Of a stretch of DNA of 48,554 nucleotides, positions 1-7,847 are shown piece after piece; the stretch's first letter is position 1; every line of letters begins with the position of its first letter. The stretch is from Magnetococcales bacterium. GTDB taxonomy: Bacteria > Pseudomonadota > Magnetococcia > Magnetococcales > JADFWU01. The stretch is taken from positions 13,406 to 61,959 of the forward strand of contig JADFWU010000018.1 in the NCBI GenBank assembly GCA_015234045.1, read 5' to 3'. A model generated the notes under the pieces. It was not told the origin of the DNA, ran no database searches, and was given only the letters and a program-made list of their open reading frames with translations. A program made the translations under genes and the position numbers.

Positions 1-104
1 GTACTTCTAATCAACCCCAAAGGGGCGTACTTCTAATCAACCCCAAAGGGGCGTACTTCTAATCAACCCCAAAGGGGCGTACTTCTAATCAACCCCAAAG
101 GGGT
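1..104. repeat. 26-bp tandem repeat array, four units
   Basis: Four head-to-tail copies of a 26-bp unit start at 1, 27, 53 and 79. They are identical except for the last base of the fourth copy. Each unit carries the small palindrome CCCCAAAGGGG. There is no spacer between units, so this is not a CRISPR array. The array is cut by the window edge and may be longer. Short open frames just downstream show no protein-like features. Confidence 0.9.
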
Positions 105-216
105 ATGTTTCTAAAGCGTGTTTTGCTGGTCTATCTTGCTATTTTTATTTGGGAGAATTGTGGTTGGATATTTGGTTTTTTACTTTACTGGGAATTATTT
201 TGGCTGTTGGTTTTGC

Positions 217-346
217 GCTCCCTTTGGGAGCTACGCCTTTGGCGGGGCGGGCCTTTGGCCCGGACGGCCCCTTTGGGGCCTTTTTAATTGTGTGGCCCTT
301 TAGGCCACGGCGCTGGCGCACTTTTCGTCCTTTGGACAAAAAGTGC
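217..346. repeat. run of about seven back-to-back short hairpins
   Basis: Consecutive perfect or near-perfect inverted repeats lie at 217-231 (6-bp arms), 234-244 (4 bp), 248-262 (6 bp), 266-280 (6 bp), 292-308 (6 bp), 310-319 (4 bp) and 318-346 (8 bp plus 4 bp around one mismatch). Most have a TTT loop in a CCTTTGG-like core. The 266-280 hairpin is followed by TTTTT and could end transcription on the plus strand. No gene is credible here. Confidence 0.8.
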
Positions 347-367
347 TTTTTAGCAACGCGCCTTTTA

Positions 368-670
368 TTTCCTTTAAAGGGCGCTGCCCTTGCCCCGTTG
401 GAAAGGGACACGTCCCTTTCCAAACCTATCCCGGTTACTCACAGACTCAGCACAAAAAGTGCTCCTGAGCAACGCGCCTTTTATTTCTTTAAAGGGCGCT
501 GCCCTTGCCCCGTTGGAAAGGGACACGTCCCTTTCCAAACCTATCCCGGTTACTCACAGACTCAGCACAAAAAGTGCTCCTGAGCAACGCGCCTTTTATT
601 TCTTTAAAGGGCTCTGCCCTTGCCCCGCTGGAAAGGGACACGTCCCTTTCCAAACCTATCCCGGCTACTC
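368..670. repeat. 115-bp direct repeat, nearly three copies
   Basis: A block starting with AAAGGGC recurs at 376, 491 and 606, giving an exact 115-bp period. Each copy holds an AAGGGC-GCT-GCCCTT-type hairpin and a GGAAAGGGAC/GTCCCTTTCC hairpin (10-bp arms, 2-nt loop); the first two copies also carry an AGCAC-AAAAA-GTGCT hairpin. The last copy diverges near 670, only two or three bases from the fliP stop codon at 673-675. The open frames crossing it repeat the same peptide and are repeat artefacts. It resembles palindromic intergenic repeats common in some proteobacterial genomes. Confidence 0.9.
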
Positions 671-672
671 TA

Positions 673-1434
673 CTACCTAAACGACTGCACCAACGACCCA
701 ACCACCAAACTCCACCCATCAACCAACACAAACAAAATCAACTTAATCGGCATCGATATCACCAACGGCGGCAACATCATCATACCCATACTCATAACCA
801 CACTCGCCACAACCATATCAACAATCAAAAAGGGCAAATAAATCATAAACCCAATCTGAAACGCCGTTTTCAACTCCGAAATCATGAAAGCCGGGATAAC
901 CAACCGCAAAGGCACATCATCAGGACTCGCCGTCTTTTCAACGCCAGAAAGACGCATAAACAGGGCAAGGTCCTTCTCACGAGTCTGACGAATCATAAAC
1001 GAGCGAATGGGCGCAACCCCTCGTTCCCAAGCGGTTTCTTCGTTAATTTGTTTATCCAGATAAGGTTGAATCGAATTGTCGTAGACACGGTCAAAGACAG
1101 GCCCCATCACAAAGAATGTGATGAACATCGCCAAAGCGATAAGAACCTGATTAGGCGGTTGTCCCTGCAAGCCCATGGCCTGCCGGACAAAAGACATCAC
1201 CACCACCACGCGGGTGAAACTGGTGACCATGATCAAAAAGCTCGGCGCTAACGAAAATAGCGTCATCAACGCCACGATCTGTAGCGCGATACTTACTTGA
1301 TCAGGTTCAGCGTCACCACCAGTGCTGAAGGTGATTTGCGGAAAGGTGAGGTCAGCCGCCTGAACCAACTCAGGCAGAAGGAAAATAAAGGTCGATATAG
1401 CCACTAAGGCGATAAATGCCGGAACCCGCCTCAC
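673..1434 (-). CDS. fliP: flagellar type III export gate protein FliP
   Basis: FliP is a membrane core subunit of the flagellar export gate and forms the FliP/Q/R pore through which rod, hook and filament subunits leave the cytoplasm. The 253-residue protein has an N-terminal signal-like helix ending near LVQAA, a periplasmic stretch, and the family hallmarks FLIMVTSFTRVVVV and, towards the C-terminus, LRLVIPAFMISELKTAFQIGF and MGMMMLPP. The start is GTG (1432-1434), with AAGGAA about 10 nt upstream. It is the last gene of the minus-strand run fliL-fliM-fliN-fliO-fliP. fliQ, fliR and flhB, which usually follow, are absent; the 115-bp repeats begin two or three bases after the stop. The family call is very secure. 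Confidence 0.97.
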   Translation of the reverse strand: MRRVPAFIALVAISTFIFLLPELVQAADLTFPQITFSTGGDAEPDQVSIALQIVALMTLFSLAPSFLIMVTSFTRVVVVMSFVRQAMGLQGQPPNQVLIALAMFITFFVMGPVFDRVYDNSIQPYLDKQINEETAWERGVAPIRSFMIRQTREKDLALFMRLSGVEKTASPDDVPLRLVIPAFMISELKTAFQIGFMIYLPFLIVDMVVASVVMSMGMMMLPPLVISMPIKLILFVLVDGWSLVVGSLVQSFR

Positions 1435-1495
1435 CAGATACTATTCCTTAAAAAAGTGCAAAAATTAGGCTGTCCTTCCCTCTGCACACAGCGCG

Positions 1496-1517
1496 GTTTT
1501 CATTTGAGAATGAAAAC
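1496..1517 (-). promoter_or_regulatory. hairpin between fliO and fliP
   Basis: A perfect 9-bp inverted repeat (GTTTTCATT and AATGAAAAC around a 4-nt TGAG loop) sits in the 89-nt gap between the fliO stop and the fliP start. All other genes from fliM to fliO overlap, so this gap stands out. No T-run follows on the minus strand, so a processing or stability element is more likely than a terminator. Confidence 0.45.
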
Positions 1518-1523
1518 GCACAG

Positions 1524-2123
1524 CTACTCTTTAAAGGAGGACAAATCATCCTTGCTCAGTTCGGCAATGACGGAAAGCTGTTCTTTGGTTACACCAACCA
1601 ACCAAGAACGCCCACCAACCCGAATCAATCGGACACCGACACCAGGAGAAAGATTGCGACCCGCCAACAACTCAATTTTGCGGTCACCAAATCCTGCTGG
1701 TTGGAACTTTCGACCAAATCGAACGGCCAAAACGCCCAGAGCAATAACGACTATTAGATACCCGGTAATCTGTACTGCTTCTGTCAACAAGTCAACCGGT
1801 TCCGATTCAGGATCAGCTTTAAATGGCTTTAAGAACGGATTTTCATTGGGCGCTATAGAGGCGTTGCTCACCTGTTGATCAGGAAGCTGTGAAACAGGTT
1901 CGGCCTGATCTGGTAGTTGTTGTGCGGAATTCTGCTCAGAAGTGCTTTCTGATTCAACGAGTGGCTCCAAGACGATTTTTTCGCCTTGCTCAGATGATTT
2001 TTCAGAAAGCACTTCTGCCTGAGCCGAAGTCGTAGCGACCTCCTCAGTAAAAGCCGGTGCGGGCACAAATCCCGCACCGAACAGGAGTAGGAACAGGAAC
2101 AGGCGAAGACCTGTCATGTTCAA
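1524..2123 (-). CDS. fliO: flagellar biosynthesis protein FliO
   Basis: FliO is a small membrane protein that helps assemble and stabilise FliP in the export gate. The 199-residue product has an N-terminal signal-type hydrophobic segment (about residues 7-25), an acidic, Ser/Gln-rich periplasmic stretch, a single transmembrane helix near residues 115-132 (ITGYLIVVIALGVLAVRFGR), and a cytoplasmic C-terminal domain with the family pattern KIELLAGRNLSPGVGVRLIRVGGRSW ending in VSVIAEL-like sequence. The ATG overlaps the fliN stop by 4 nt (ATGA), implying translational coupling. The family is poorly conserved in sequence, but context and C-terminal domain agree. Confidence 0.92.
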   Translation of the reverse strand: MNMTGLRLFLFLLLFGAGFVPAPAFTEEVATTSAQAEVLSEKSSEQGEKIVLEPLVESESTSEQNSAQQLPDQAEPVSQLPDQQVSNASIAPNENPFLKPFKADPESEPVDLLTEAVQITGYLIVVIALGVLAVRFGRKFQPAGFGDRKIELLAGRNLSPGVGVRLIRVGGRSWLVGVTKEQLSVIAELSKDDLSSFKE

Positions 2124-2470
2124 CGCAGGCTTTCCAATCGTTCCTTCAGTGAAACGATATCAGTGATACGGATACCCAATTTATCTTTGATCATCACCAC
2201 CTCACCATAGGCAAGCAAACGATCATTGACATAGATCTCCAGCGGATCATCCGCCTCTTTTTCAAGTTCGATGAGCGAGCCTTTATTGAGCTTGAGCAAC
2301 TCACGGATCTTCATGGTTTTTTTACCCAGCCGGACCGACACATCCAGCGGGACATCCATGAGAAGATCCAGGTTCTTGGGCACGCCAAGATCCGCGTCGT
2401 CCATGCCAGTCAGGGCGCCGTCACCGAAGATGCCGCCTCCATCATCAGATAGGGAAATCTCTTCAGCCAT
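2120..2470 (-). CDS. fliN: flagellar motor switch protein FliN
   Basis: FliN forms the lower part of the cytoplasmic C-ring with FliM and helps set the direction of motor rotation and dock export chaperone complexes. The 116-residue protein is of normal size. It has a short Gly/Asp-rich N-terminus and a single SpoA (surface presentation of antigens) domain: LLMDVPLDVSVRLGKKTMKIRELLKL, then GSLIELEKEADDPLEIYVNDRLLAYGEVVMIKDKLGIRITDIV. The start overlaps the end of fliM by 8 nt and the stop overlaps the fliO start by 4 nt. Confidence 0.97.
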   Translation of the reverse strand: MAEEISLSDDGGGIFGDGALTGMDDADLGVPKNLDLLMDVPLDVSVRLGKKTMKIRELLKLNKGSLIELEKEADDPLEIYVNDRLLAYGEVVMIKDKLGIRITDIVSLKERLESLR

Positions 2471-3479
2471 CGTCCTTTTCCTCGTCTTCTTTTCTTACAA
2501 TTCGGGTGATGCGGACCGCACGGTTACCTTCAGAAACACCGGCGATACAACGAAATTTTGTCTTTCCTTCAACATCGACATCCATCTCTTCAGCCATGTC
2601 GGTATTGAGTTCAAGCTCATCACCGGCCTTGAGGTTAAGCATCTCCTTGACCGACATTTCCAGGCGATCCACAACGGGAACGACATCAACCGGCACTTGG
2701 TTCAACTCAGCCACCAGAGCCGCCATCCACATGGAGGCACCATCGACCTGCTCACGCTGCTGAAAGCCAACTTTCAACTGCTGTTTGAACAGTTCAAGGA
2801 TTACCGAGGGGAAGCAGATGGTCAACGTTCCTTCCGCATCTCCCACCTCCATGGCAAAGGTGATCAGAAAGACATTCTCATCCAGAGGCATAACCGCCGC
2901 AAACTGTGGCTGGTTTTCCCAACGATTGACGATCAGCCGAAACGACGGATCTAATTTTTTCCATGAGAGTTCAATCTGTTCCCGCGTTACGTCCATGATC
3001 CGATCGATCACTTTCATCTCGAACGGAGAGAAGTTTCGAAACGGACGCTCAGACTCACCAACGCCGCCAAAAAAACCCTCCAGGATGTGATACATCACAT
3101 CCCCATCAATGGAGAGTAAGCTCATGGACTGCGAGGGTTCAACCCGCAGGATATTGATAAAGATTGGCGGATCAAGCCCGTGCAGGAACCGGCCAAAAAT
3201 TTGGTTAACTGTGGCTTTGGGCTGCACATGGACTTCACGCCCCACTTTCTGGGTTAGCTTAAAAGAAAGCTGGGAAGCCAAATGCTCGTTGATCAGATCC
3301 AAACCCGGTAGCGCACCTACCCGGATGGCGGTTTTCTGACCAAAGAAAAAAGCCGTTACCTTGAGATCTTCTTGCGCCGCTGAGGGAATATCATCATCGA
3401 TATCCTCAAAATCAATGGCACCATCCTCCAAACCCTGGAGGAGTGAATCAATCTCTTCATGTGACAGAATCATGGACAT
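2463..3479 (-). CDS. fliM: flagellar motor switch protein FliM
   Basis: FliM is the C-ring component that binds phosphorylated CheY and switches motor direction. The 338-residue protein starts with the conserved CheY-P-binding peptide ILSHEEIDSLLQGL (residues 4-17). It then has the central CheC-like middle domain, with GRFLHGLDPPIF and GDVMYHILEGFFGG, and a C-terminal SpoA domain paired with FliN. An AGAGGGA-type ribosome site precedes the ATG at 3479. The gene lies 27 nt after fliL and overlaps fliN. Two CheY genes that could act on it are encoded in the chemotaxis block of this window. Confidence 0.97.
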   Translation of the reverse strand: MSMILSHEEIDSLLQGLEDGAIDFEDIDDDIPSAAQEDLKVTAFFFGQKTAIRVGALPGLDLINEHLASQLSFKLTQKVGREVHVQPKATVNQIFGRFLHGLDPPIFINILRVEPSQSMSLLSIDGDVMYHILEGFFGGVGESERPFRNFSPFEMKVIDRIMDVTREQIELSWKKLDPSFRLIVNRWENQPQFAAVMPLDENVFLITFAMEVGDAEGTLTICFPSVILELFKQQLKVGFQQREQVDGASMWMAALVAELNQVPVDVVPVVDRLEMSVKEMLNLKAGDELELNTDMAEEMDVDVEGKTKFRCIAGVSEGNRAVRITRIVRKEDEEKDDG

Positions 3480-3506
3480 GGGACGTCCCTCTCCCGATTC
3501 CTTCGC

Positions 3507-4010
3507 CTACTGAATGACGAACTCGGTGAAGTAGACCCGCTTCACGTTTCCGTGGACCAGGGCAGTATTAATTCGGGACAAAAGTTCTTCCCGTAGCCGA
3601 AATTTACCTTCCAACGCCTGTAGGTCTTTGGTTGTCTTTGAGGCCAACAGCGCCAGGATCATATCCTGAATCTGTGGCTGACGCCGTTCCAATTCAGGAC
3701 GCAATTCCGGGGTATCCAATTCAAGCTGAATGGTGGTCTTCAAGTAACGATTACCACGCGGCTCGTTAAGATTGACCACGAAGGGATCTAATTTATAGAT
3801 CTCACCCACCATTTCGGAAGGATCTTCTTTAGCACCCTCAGGATCAACGATCTCCGCTTCGGCGATACTCTGCTCTGTCATAGAGCCACCAAGGAAGAAT
3901 CCTGCACCAGCACCAAGTAGTAAAGCCGGGAGCGCAATCAAAAGGATTTTAACGATACTTAGACCACCGCCGCCTTCCTCCCCGCCTTCTCCTTCAAAAT
4001 CATCTGCCAT
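3507..4010 (-). CDS. fliL: flagellar basal body-associated protein FliL
   Basis: FliL is a single-pass inner-membrane protein around the stator units that supports torque. The 167-residue form has a short acidic Gly-rich cytoplasmic head, a transmembrane helix (VKILLIALPALLLGAGAGFFLGG, about residues 18-40) and a periplasmic domain with YKLDPFVVNLNEPRGNRYLKTTIQLEL and the end pattern VKRVYFTEFVIQ. The open frame extends 61 codons further upstream. The start at 4010 is chosen because CAGCGGAGGTTTTACC, with a clear GGAGG, lies directly before it and the upstream part has no family character. A terminator sits between flgE and this gene, so fliL probably opens its own transcript. Confidence 0.95.
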   Translation of the reverse strand: MADDFEGEGGEEGGGGLSIVKILLIALPALLLGAGAGFFLGGSMTEQSIAEAEIVDPEGAKEDPSEMVGEIYKLDPFVVNLNEPRGNRYLKTTIQLELDTPELRPELERRQPQIQDMILALLASKTTKDLQALEGKFRLREELLSRINTALVHGNVKRVYFTEFVIQ

Positions 4011-4153
4011 GGTAAAACCTCCGCTGCATACTCTCTGATCAGTACGGCTGGATTCCGAGTAAATAGAAGGAAGCGATCCGCCGCCCACCAGCCGTTGAAC
4101 GAGTCTAAAATTTACTGGGTCGGGGTGAATGCCACCGTCCAGTTGCGTTATCC

Positions 4154-4184
4154 AAAAAAAAGAGGCGGCAAAAGCCGCCTCTTT
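4154..4184 (-). terminator. rho-independent terminator after flgE
   Basis: On the minus strand a perfect 11-bp stem (AAAGAGGCGGC and its complement) with a 4-nt loop is followed by a run of T. It lies about 30 nt past the flgE stop and about 140 nt before the fliL start, separating flgD-flgE from fliL-fliP. Confidence 0.92.
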
Positions 4185-4211
4185 CCCATTCATCAGGAGT
4201 TAGACACGCCT

Positions 4212-5741
4212 TTACCGTTTCAGAGCAATCAACTCCTCCAACATGCCGTCCGTCACCGTCACGATACGGGAACTGGCCTGGAAGGCCCGCTGAGTGGAGA
4301 TCATCCGAACGAATTCAGAAGACATATCCACATTGGCCTGTTCCAATGAGAAGTTGATGATACTGCCCAACCGACCGCTTTCAGGTTCGCCCTGACGTGG
4401 TTCGCCTGAGAGATGTGTTTGAGCAAAAAGATTGGCACCAATCTGCTCTAAAGCACCCTCATTATCGAAGTCCACCAAGGCCACTTGATAGAGTGGTCGG
4501 GTTTGTCCGTTGGTATACGTTCCAAAAATCGTGCCATCACTGTTCACGGACATGGAATCCATGAATCCAGTGGAGTATCCATCCTGATTGAGCTTCAGGG
4601 TAGCGAACTCACCAGCATACTGAACCGTACCGCTTTTACCGGTATTTGTAATCGACTCCGCGGTCACTTCCGACACGGCTTCATCGTAGAGCAATGAATT
4701 GACATCACGGAAGAAATCGTTTGTAGAATCACCATTTGTACCGATTGCATCACCAAAGTCAAACAATATTTCCTGCGGTGCATCAACACTGTCAACAAAG
4801 TTGAATGTAATGGGCGTTGAGCCTTCAGTCTCAAGCCGTCCCATGGAATCAAATTTGAGGATGCCAGCAGTATAACCGACATCACCTTCAGTGCCAGCAG
4901 CTGGCGCATCCTTGACATTACCGTCGGTCATATCCACAGCCGTCAAAGTTTCGTCCACTCCATCGGTGGTGAGTCGGTGGTCGGCACTCAGTTCATCAGA
5001 CTGAGTTACCGCATGCCATTCCCAGGTATTGGTATCGGACTTCTTGAAATGAAGGTCCACATTGTGACCTTTACCCAAGGAGTCATAAACACGAACCGAT
5101 GTGGAGTGATTGTAGCTCAATGGATCATTGGGATCATATGTCTGATGCAGCGGATCAGTAATCTGCTCGGAATCCGCACTCAGATTGAGCCCCACTGAAA
5201 CATAGTTGGTGGCATTGGGCGGACTTTTATCAAACACGGAGATATCAACATCTTCCGTAGAGCTACTGGAGGCTGTACCGGTCTTATCCAACGCCCAACC
5301 TTGAAGGACCAAACCGTTATTGGCTACCAACAGACCTTCATTGGTTTTCTTGAAATCACCTGCACGCGTGTAGAAAGTATCTTCATTGGTGGGCGATGCA
5401 GGCAACAACACACCTGCGGAGGCTGTGCCGGGATCAGGGTCTTTCAACTTAAAAAAGCCCTTACCATCGATAGCCAGATCAATCACGCTGGTTGTCGCGT
5501 TGAACGATCCCTGCTCCATATTTTGATCAACAGACGCAATACCCACGCCTGTACCGACCTGGGTGGCGGCCCGTGTGCCACTCACACCCACAGTCTGGAT
5601 GAGAACATCTTCAAATGTTGCTCGACTTCCCTTGAACGCAGTGGTATTCGCGTTCGCAAGGTTGTTACCGATAACGGTCATAGCCTCACCATAATTGGTA
5701 AGTGCGCTTGACCCTGCGAACATTGCTTGCATGATAGACAT
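4212..5741 (-). CDS. flgE: flagellar hook protein FlgE
   Basis: FlgE polymerises into the flexible hook that joins rod and filament. The 509-residue protein has the rod/hook N-terminus (AMFAGSSALTNYGEAMTVIGNNLANANTTAFKGS, residues 6-39) and the matching C-terminal helix (SSEFVRMISTQRAFQASSRIVTVTDGMLEELI). Between them lie the FlgE-specific central domains, including RVYDSLGKGHNVDLHFKKS and LSGEPRQGEPESGRLGSI. Length is within the family range. The start has a textbook TAAGGAG five nt upstream of the ATG. It lies downstream of flgD, the hook cap gene, as is usual. Confidence 0.97.
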   Translation of the reverse strand: MSIMQAMFAGSSALTNYGEAMTVIGNNLANANTTAFKGSRATFEDVLIQTVGVSGTRAATQVGTGVGIASVDQNMEQGSFNATTSVIDLAIDGKGFFKLKDPDPGTASAGVLLPASPTNEDTFYTRAGDFKKTNEGLLVANNGLVLQGWALDKTGTASSSSTEDVDISVFDKSPPNATNYVSVGLNLSADSEQITDPLHQTYDPNDPLSYNHSTSVRVYDSLGKGHNVDLHFKKSDTNTWEWHAVTQSDELSADHRLTTDGVDETLTAVDMTDGNVKDAPAAGTEGDVGYTAGILKFDSMGRLETEGSTPITFNFVDSVDAPQEILFDFGDAIGTNGDSTNDFFRDVNSLLYDEAVSEVTAESITNTGKSGTVQYAGEFATLKLNQDGYSTGFMDSMSVNSDGTIFGTYTNGQTRPLYQVALVDFDNEGALEQIGANLFAQTHLSGEPRQGEPESGRLGSIINFSLEQANVDMSSEFVRMISTQRAFQASSRIVTVTDGMLEELIALKR

Positions 5742-5854
5742 GATGACTCCTTAACTCAGCGACTTTCTCTTCCTGTCAAAGCCTGCTGCCTACTTCGACT
5801 GAACTGTTTATTATTTTATCGGGGGTTATTTAATTCAGCCTAAGCGGCGCATCA

Positions 5855-6538
5855 TCAACTTCCAGCCAGTTCTACGCGACGAACTTGACTCAGTTGGACG
5901 CTGCGACCATTCAGATCTAACTCAACGTCACCATCTCCGCTTTGACGAACACCCTTCACAACACCCACCTCAAGAGGCGTTGCACGGGCACCACTGTCGG
6001 CAGCTTCAGCAACAGTCACACTAAAGGTGTAGTTTCCATCCGGCAGAGACTCACCCAACGCCGGATTGTTGATATCCAGACGATGTTCACCAGACTCGTA
6101 AGGACGACCTTCTATGATTTTCACCGGTGATCCGGCTTCATCATAGACGGTCACACCGACCATGGCAGGCGAATTGAGATCAAAAGCGAGATCCCCTGCA
6201 CCACCATCCACTTGAAGGCCGTTTCCTTCAGCCATCACCTGACGACCGATATAGGAAACAGCGTTATTCATCTGACTTGCGCCCTGAGCATTGAGCAATT
6301 TTTCCAGCAATGAATTGCCACGCTGTTGCTCTTCCAAACTGGAGAACTGCGCCATCTGCGCGGTCAGATCAGTATTCTCCATTGGCTCCAAAGGGTCTTG
6401 AAACTCCAACTGCGCGGTAAGCATGGTAAGAAAGTCGATGCGCATCTGTTCGGCATCGGCTTCCGTATCTTCATACTTGATCGCATTGGGATCATAGACC
6501 GAAATATCATTTACGGATCCTGTCGCGTTCACACCCAT
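5855..6538 (-). CDS. flgD: flagellar hook assembly scaffold FlgD
   Basis: FlgD is the temporary cap on which FlgE subunits assemble into the hook. The product (227 residues from the ATG at 6538) carries the conserved N-terminal signature FLTMLTAQLEFQDPLEPMEN followed by TDLTAQMAQFSSLEEQ, then a Tudor-like/FnIII-like C-terminal domain with RPYESGEHRLDI and LPDGNYTFSVTVA. The start is uncertain: AAGGAGA ends directly against the ATG, too close for use, whereas the GTG two codons later (6530-6532) lies at ideal spacing from AAGGAG. An upstream GTG at 6562 is also possible. It is followed by flgE after 113 nt. Confidence 0.95.
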   Translation of the reverse strand: MGVNATGSVNDISVYDPNAIKYEDTEADAEQMRIDFLTMLTAQLEFQDPLEPMENTDLTAQMAQFSSLEEQQRGNSLLEKLLNAQGASQMNNAVSYIGRQVMAEGNGLQVDGGAGDLAFDLNSPAMVGVTVYDEAGSPVKIIEGRPYESGEHRLDINNPALGESLPDGNYTFSVTVAEAADSGARATPLEVGVVKGVRQSGDGDVELDLNGRSVQLSQVRRVELAGS

Positions 6539-6562
6539 TCTCCTTATAGACGCTCCATGCAC

Positions 6563-7013
6563 AAATCCCGGGACAAGACCCGCGCTATCGGCGTTTTTTC
6601 AATATTCTTTAGCTCTTTATTATCATTTTTCATGCCATTTGATTTTGCATGCTTAACACACTGTTTTTGCTTGCATTAATAATTTACATATCGATTATTA
6701 AGTTTCCAGGACGGGCACTTTTTGCCCTATTTTGCCCTGCAACTCTTTCCTGCATGCGTTTCCTGCCACATCGGCTTACTTGCACTTGATTATTTATAAA
6801 TAGACGCACGAGAGGCGTATGAGATGTGTTGCTTGAAGAGCGAAACCAACAACAGTGTGGACAGGACACCCCTGTCTGAACCGAGCCGTTGTGGTTGAGG
6901 ACATACTGGAATGAATTTCAGACTGCATTCAACAGTACGAAGGACTACAAACCCTCCGTACTGTTGAATAAGAGCTACGAAACAGCACAACTTAACGAGA
7001 CATGGACTGCTGA
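6563..7013. other. 451-nt gene-free interval with inverted repeats
   Basis: No credible gene was found; the short frames lack family features. Two inverted repeats are clear: GACAGG/CCTGTC at 6860-6876, and a 13-bp perfect repeat (ATTCAACAGTACG and its complement) at 6927-6939 and 6957-6969. The second lies 45 nt past the CheW-CZB stop but has no T-run on the minus strand. The promoter of flgD probably lies here; I did not find a convincing sigma-54 or sigma-28 match. Confidence 0.6.
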
Positions 7014-7847
7014 CTATGCAGCAATATCACACTGATTGACAATTCTGGAAACATCCAGCAAAAGGACATCATCCATACGGTCTTCAACATCGTTTTTATA
7101 GCGCCCTATCCCCTGAACAAGATTCTGTACTGATGAATCCCCGCCCATACTGGAAGGAAGAGGATGCTGTATACTCTCAAGCCGACTGAACACATTAATA
7201 TCATCCACTGAAAGCCCAAACTGCTGGCCTTCAATTTGAACAATGACGATGTATTCAAGAAGGTATGCACGAACGACATGTTCAATACCTTCAAACAAGC
7301 TCAACAATTTTTGCAACACATCCTGTTCTGCCGATTGAATCAATTGTTTGGCTGCTTCCTCTTGCCCTGACTTGATCAGACGCTCGGCATCCACGGCAAG
7401 GTGATGAATCTGTTGATGTGGCTTATCGAATCGAGCCATGTAGGCTTTTAAATTTGCATTATCGCTTTGGAAATTGTCGTACCACATGCCAAAGGCACAT
7501 TTGTGCGGATTGGTTTGCACTGTGATTGGTTCATGATTGAAAACGGATTTTTTCAGATTGCCCAACCAGTTGATATGATCCTGTTTGCGTAATGCCATAT
7601 TGCTTATGAGTTCTTCAGTTTCCTGCCCCCGACTGGTTGCCCCAAAACAGAGCCGAAGATCAATCACCGACAAACTCTCATCCCGAAAACAGACCACACC
7701 ACGCATCTCATGTGGCGAACTTGGGATCACTGTTTGATTGCTTGGCATATCAACGATTGAAACCACATTAAGGTACGGAATACCATACCGCTTCCTATCA
7801 ACTGTAAAGACCAGATAGTCAATATCTGATGGAAATAGCTCGCCCAT
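7014..7847 (-). CDS. CheW-like protein with inserted CZB zinc-binding domain
   Basis: This is probably a chemotaxis coupling or scaffold protein that also binds zinc. From the start at 7847 (277 residues), residues 10-70 are the first part of a CheW domain (YGIPYLNVVSIVDMP, SPHEMRGVVCFRDESLSVIDLRLCFG). Residues about 85-190 match a chemoreceptor zinc-binding (CZB) domain, with H91 in HINW, C117 in CAFGMWY, and H144 and H148 in PHQQIHH. Residues 198-272 are the rest of the CheW fold (IVIVQIEGQQFGLSVDDI, then DDVLLLDVSRIV). The CZB domain therefore sits inside the CheW fold. A strong GGAGG lies 8 nt before the 7847 ATG; an alternative ATG at 7889 would add 14 residues. The gene precedes flgD. 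Confidence 0.82.
   Translation of the reverse strand: MGELFPSDIDYLVFTVDRKRYGIPYLNVVSIVDMPSNQTVIPSSPHEMRGVVCFRDESLSVIDLRLCFGATSRGQETEELISNMALRKQDHINWLGNLKKSVFNHEPITVQTNPHKCAFGMWYDNFQSDNANLKAYMARFDKPHQQIHHLAVDAERLIKSGQEEAAKQLIQSAEQDVLQKLLSLFEGIEHVVRAYLLEYIVIVQIEGQQFGLSVDDINVFSRLESIQHPLPSSMGGDSSVQNLVQGIGRYKNDVEDRMDDVLLLDVSRIVNQCDIAA

Noticed and set aside
1-104. Possible CRISPR array
   Set aside because: Units are directly adjacent with no spacers, and no cas genes occur in the window.
149-1251. Overlapping plus-strand open frames of 96-248 codons across the repeats and into fliP
   Set aside because: They encode the same repeat-derived peptide several times and then run antisense through fliP. 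No family features or ribosome sites are present.
4071-4090. Weak sigma-54-like match upstream of fliL on the minus strand
   Set aside because: The GG and GC spacing fits but most other consensus positions do not, so it is no better than chance.
6790-6990. 66-codon minus-strand frame between flgD and the CheW-CZB gene
   Set aside because: It spans the inverted repeats, has no ribosome site and no coherent domain or membrane pattern.
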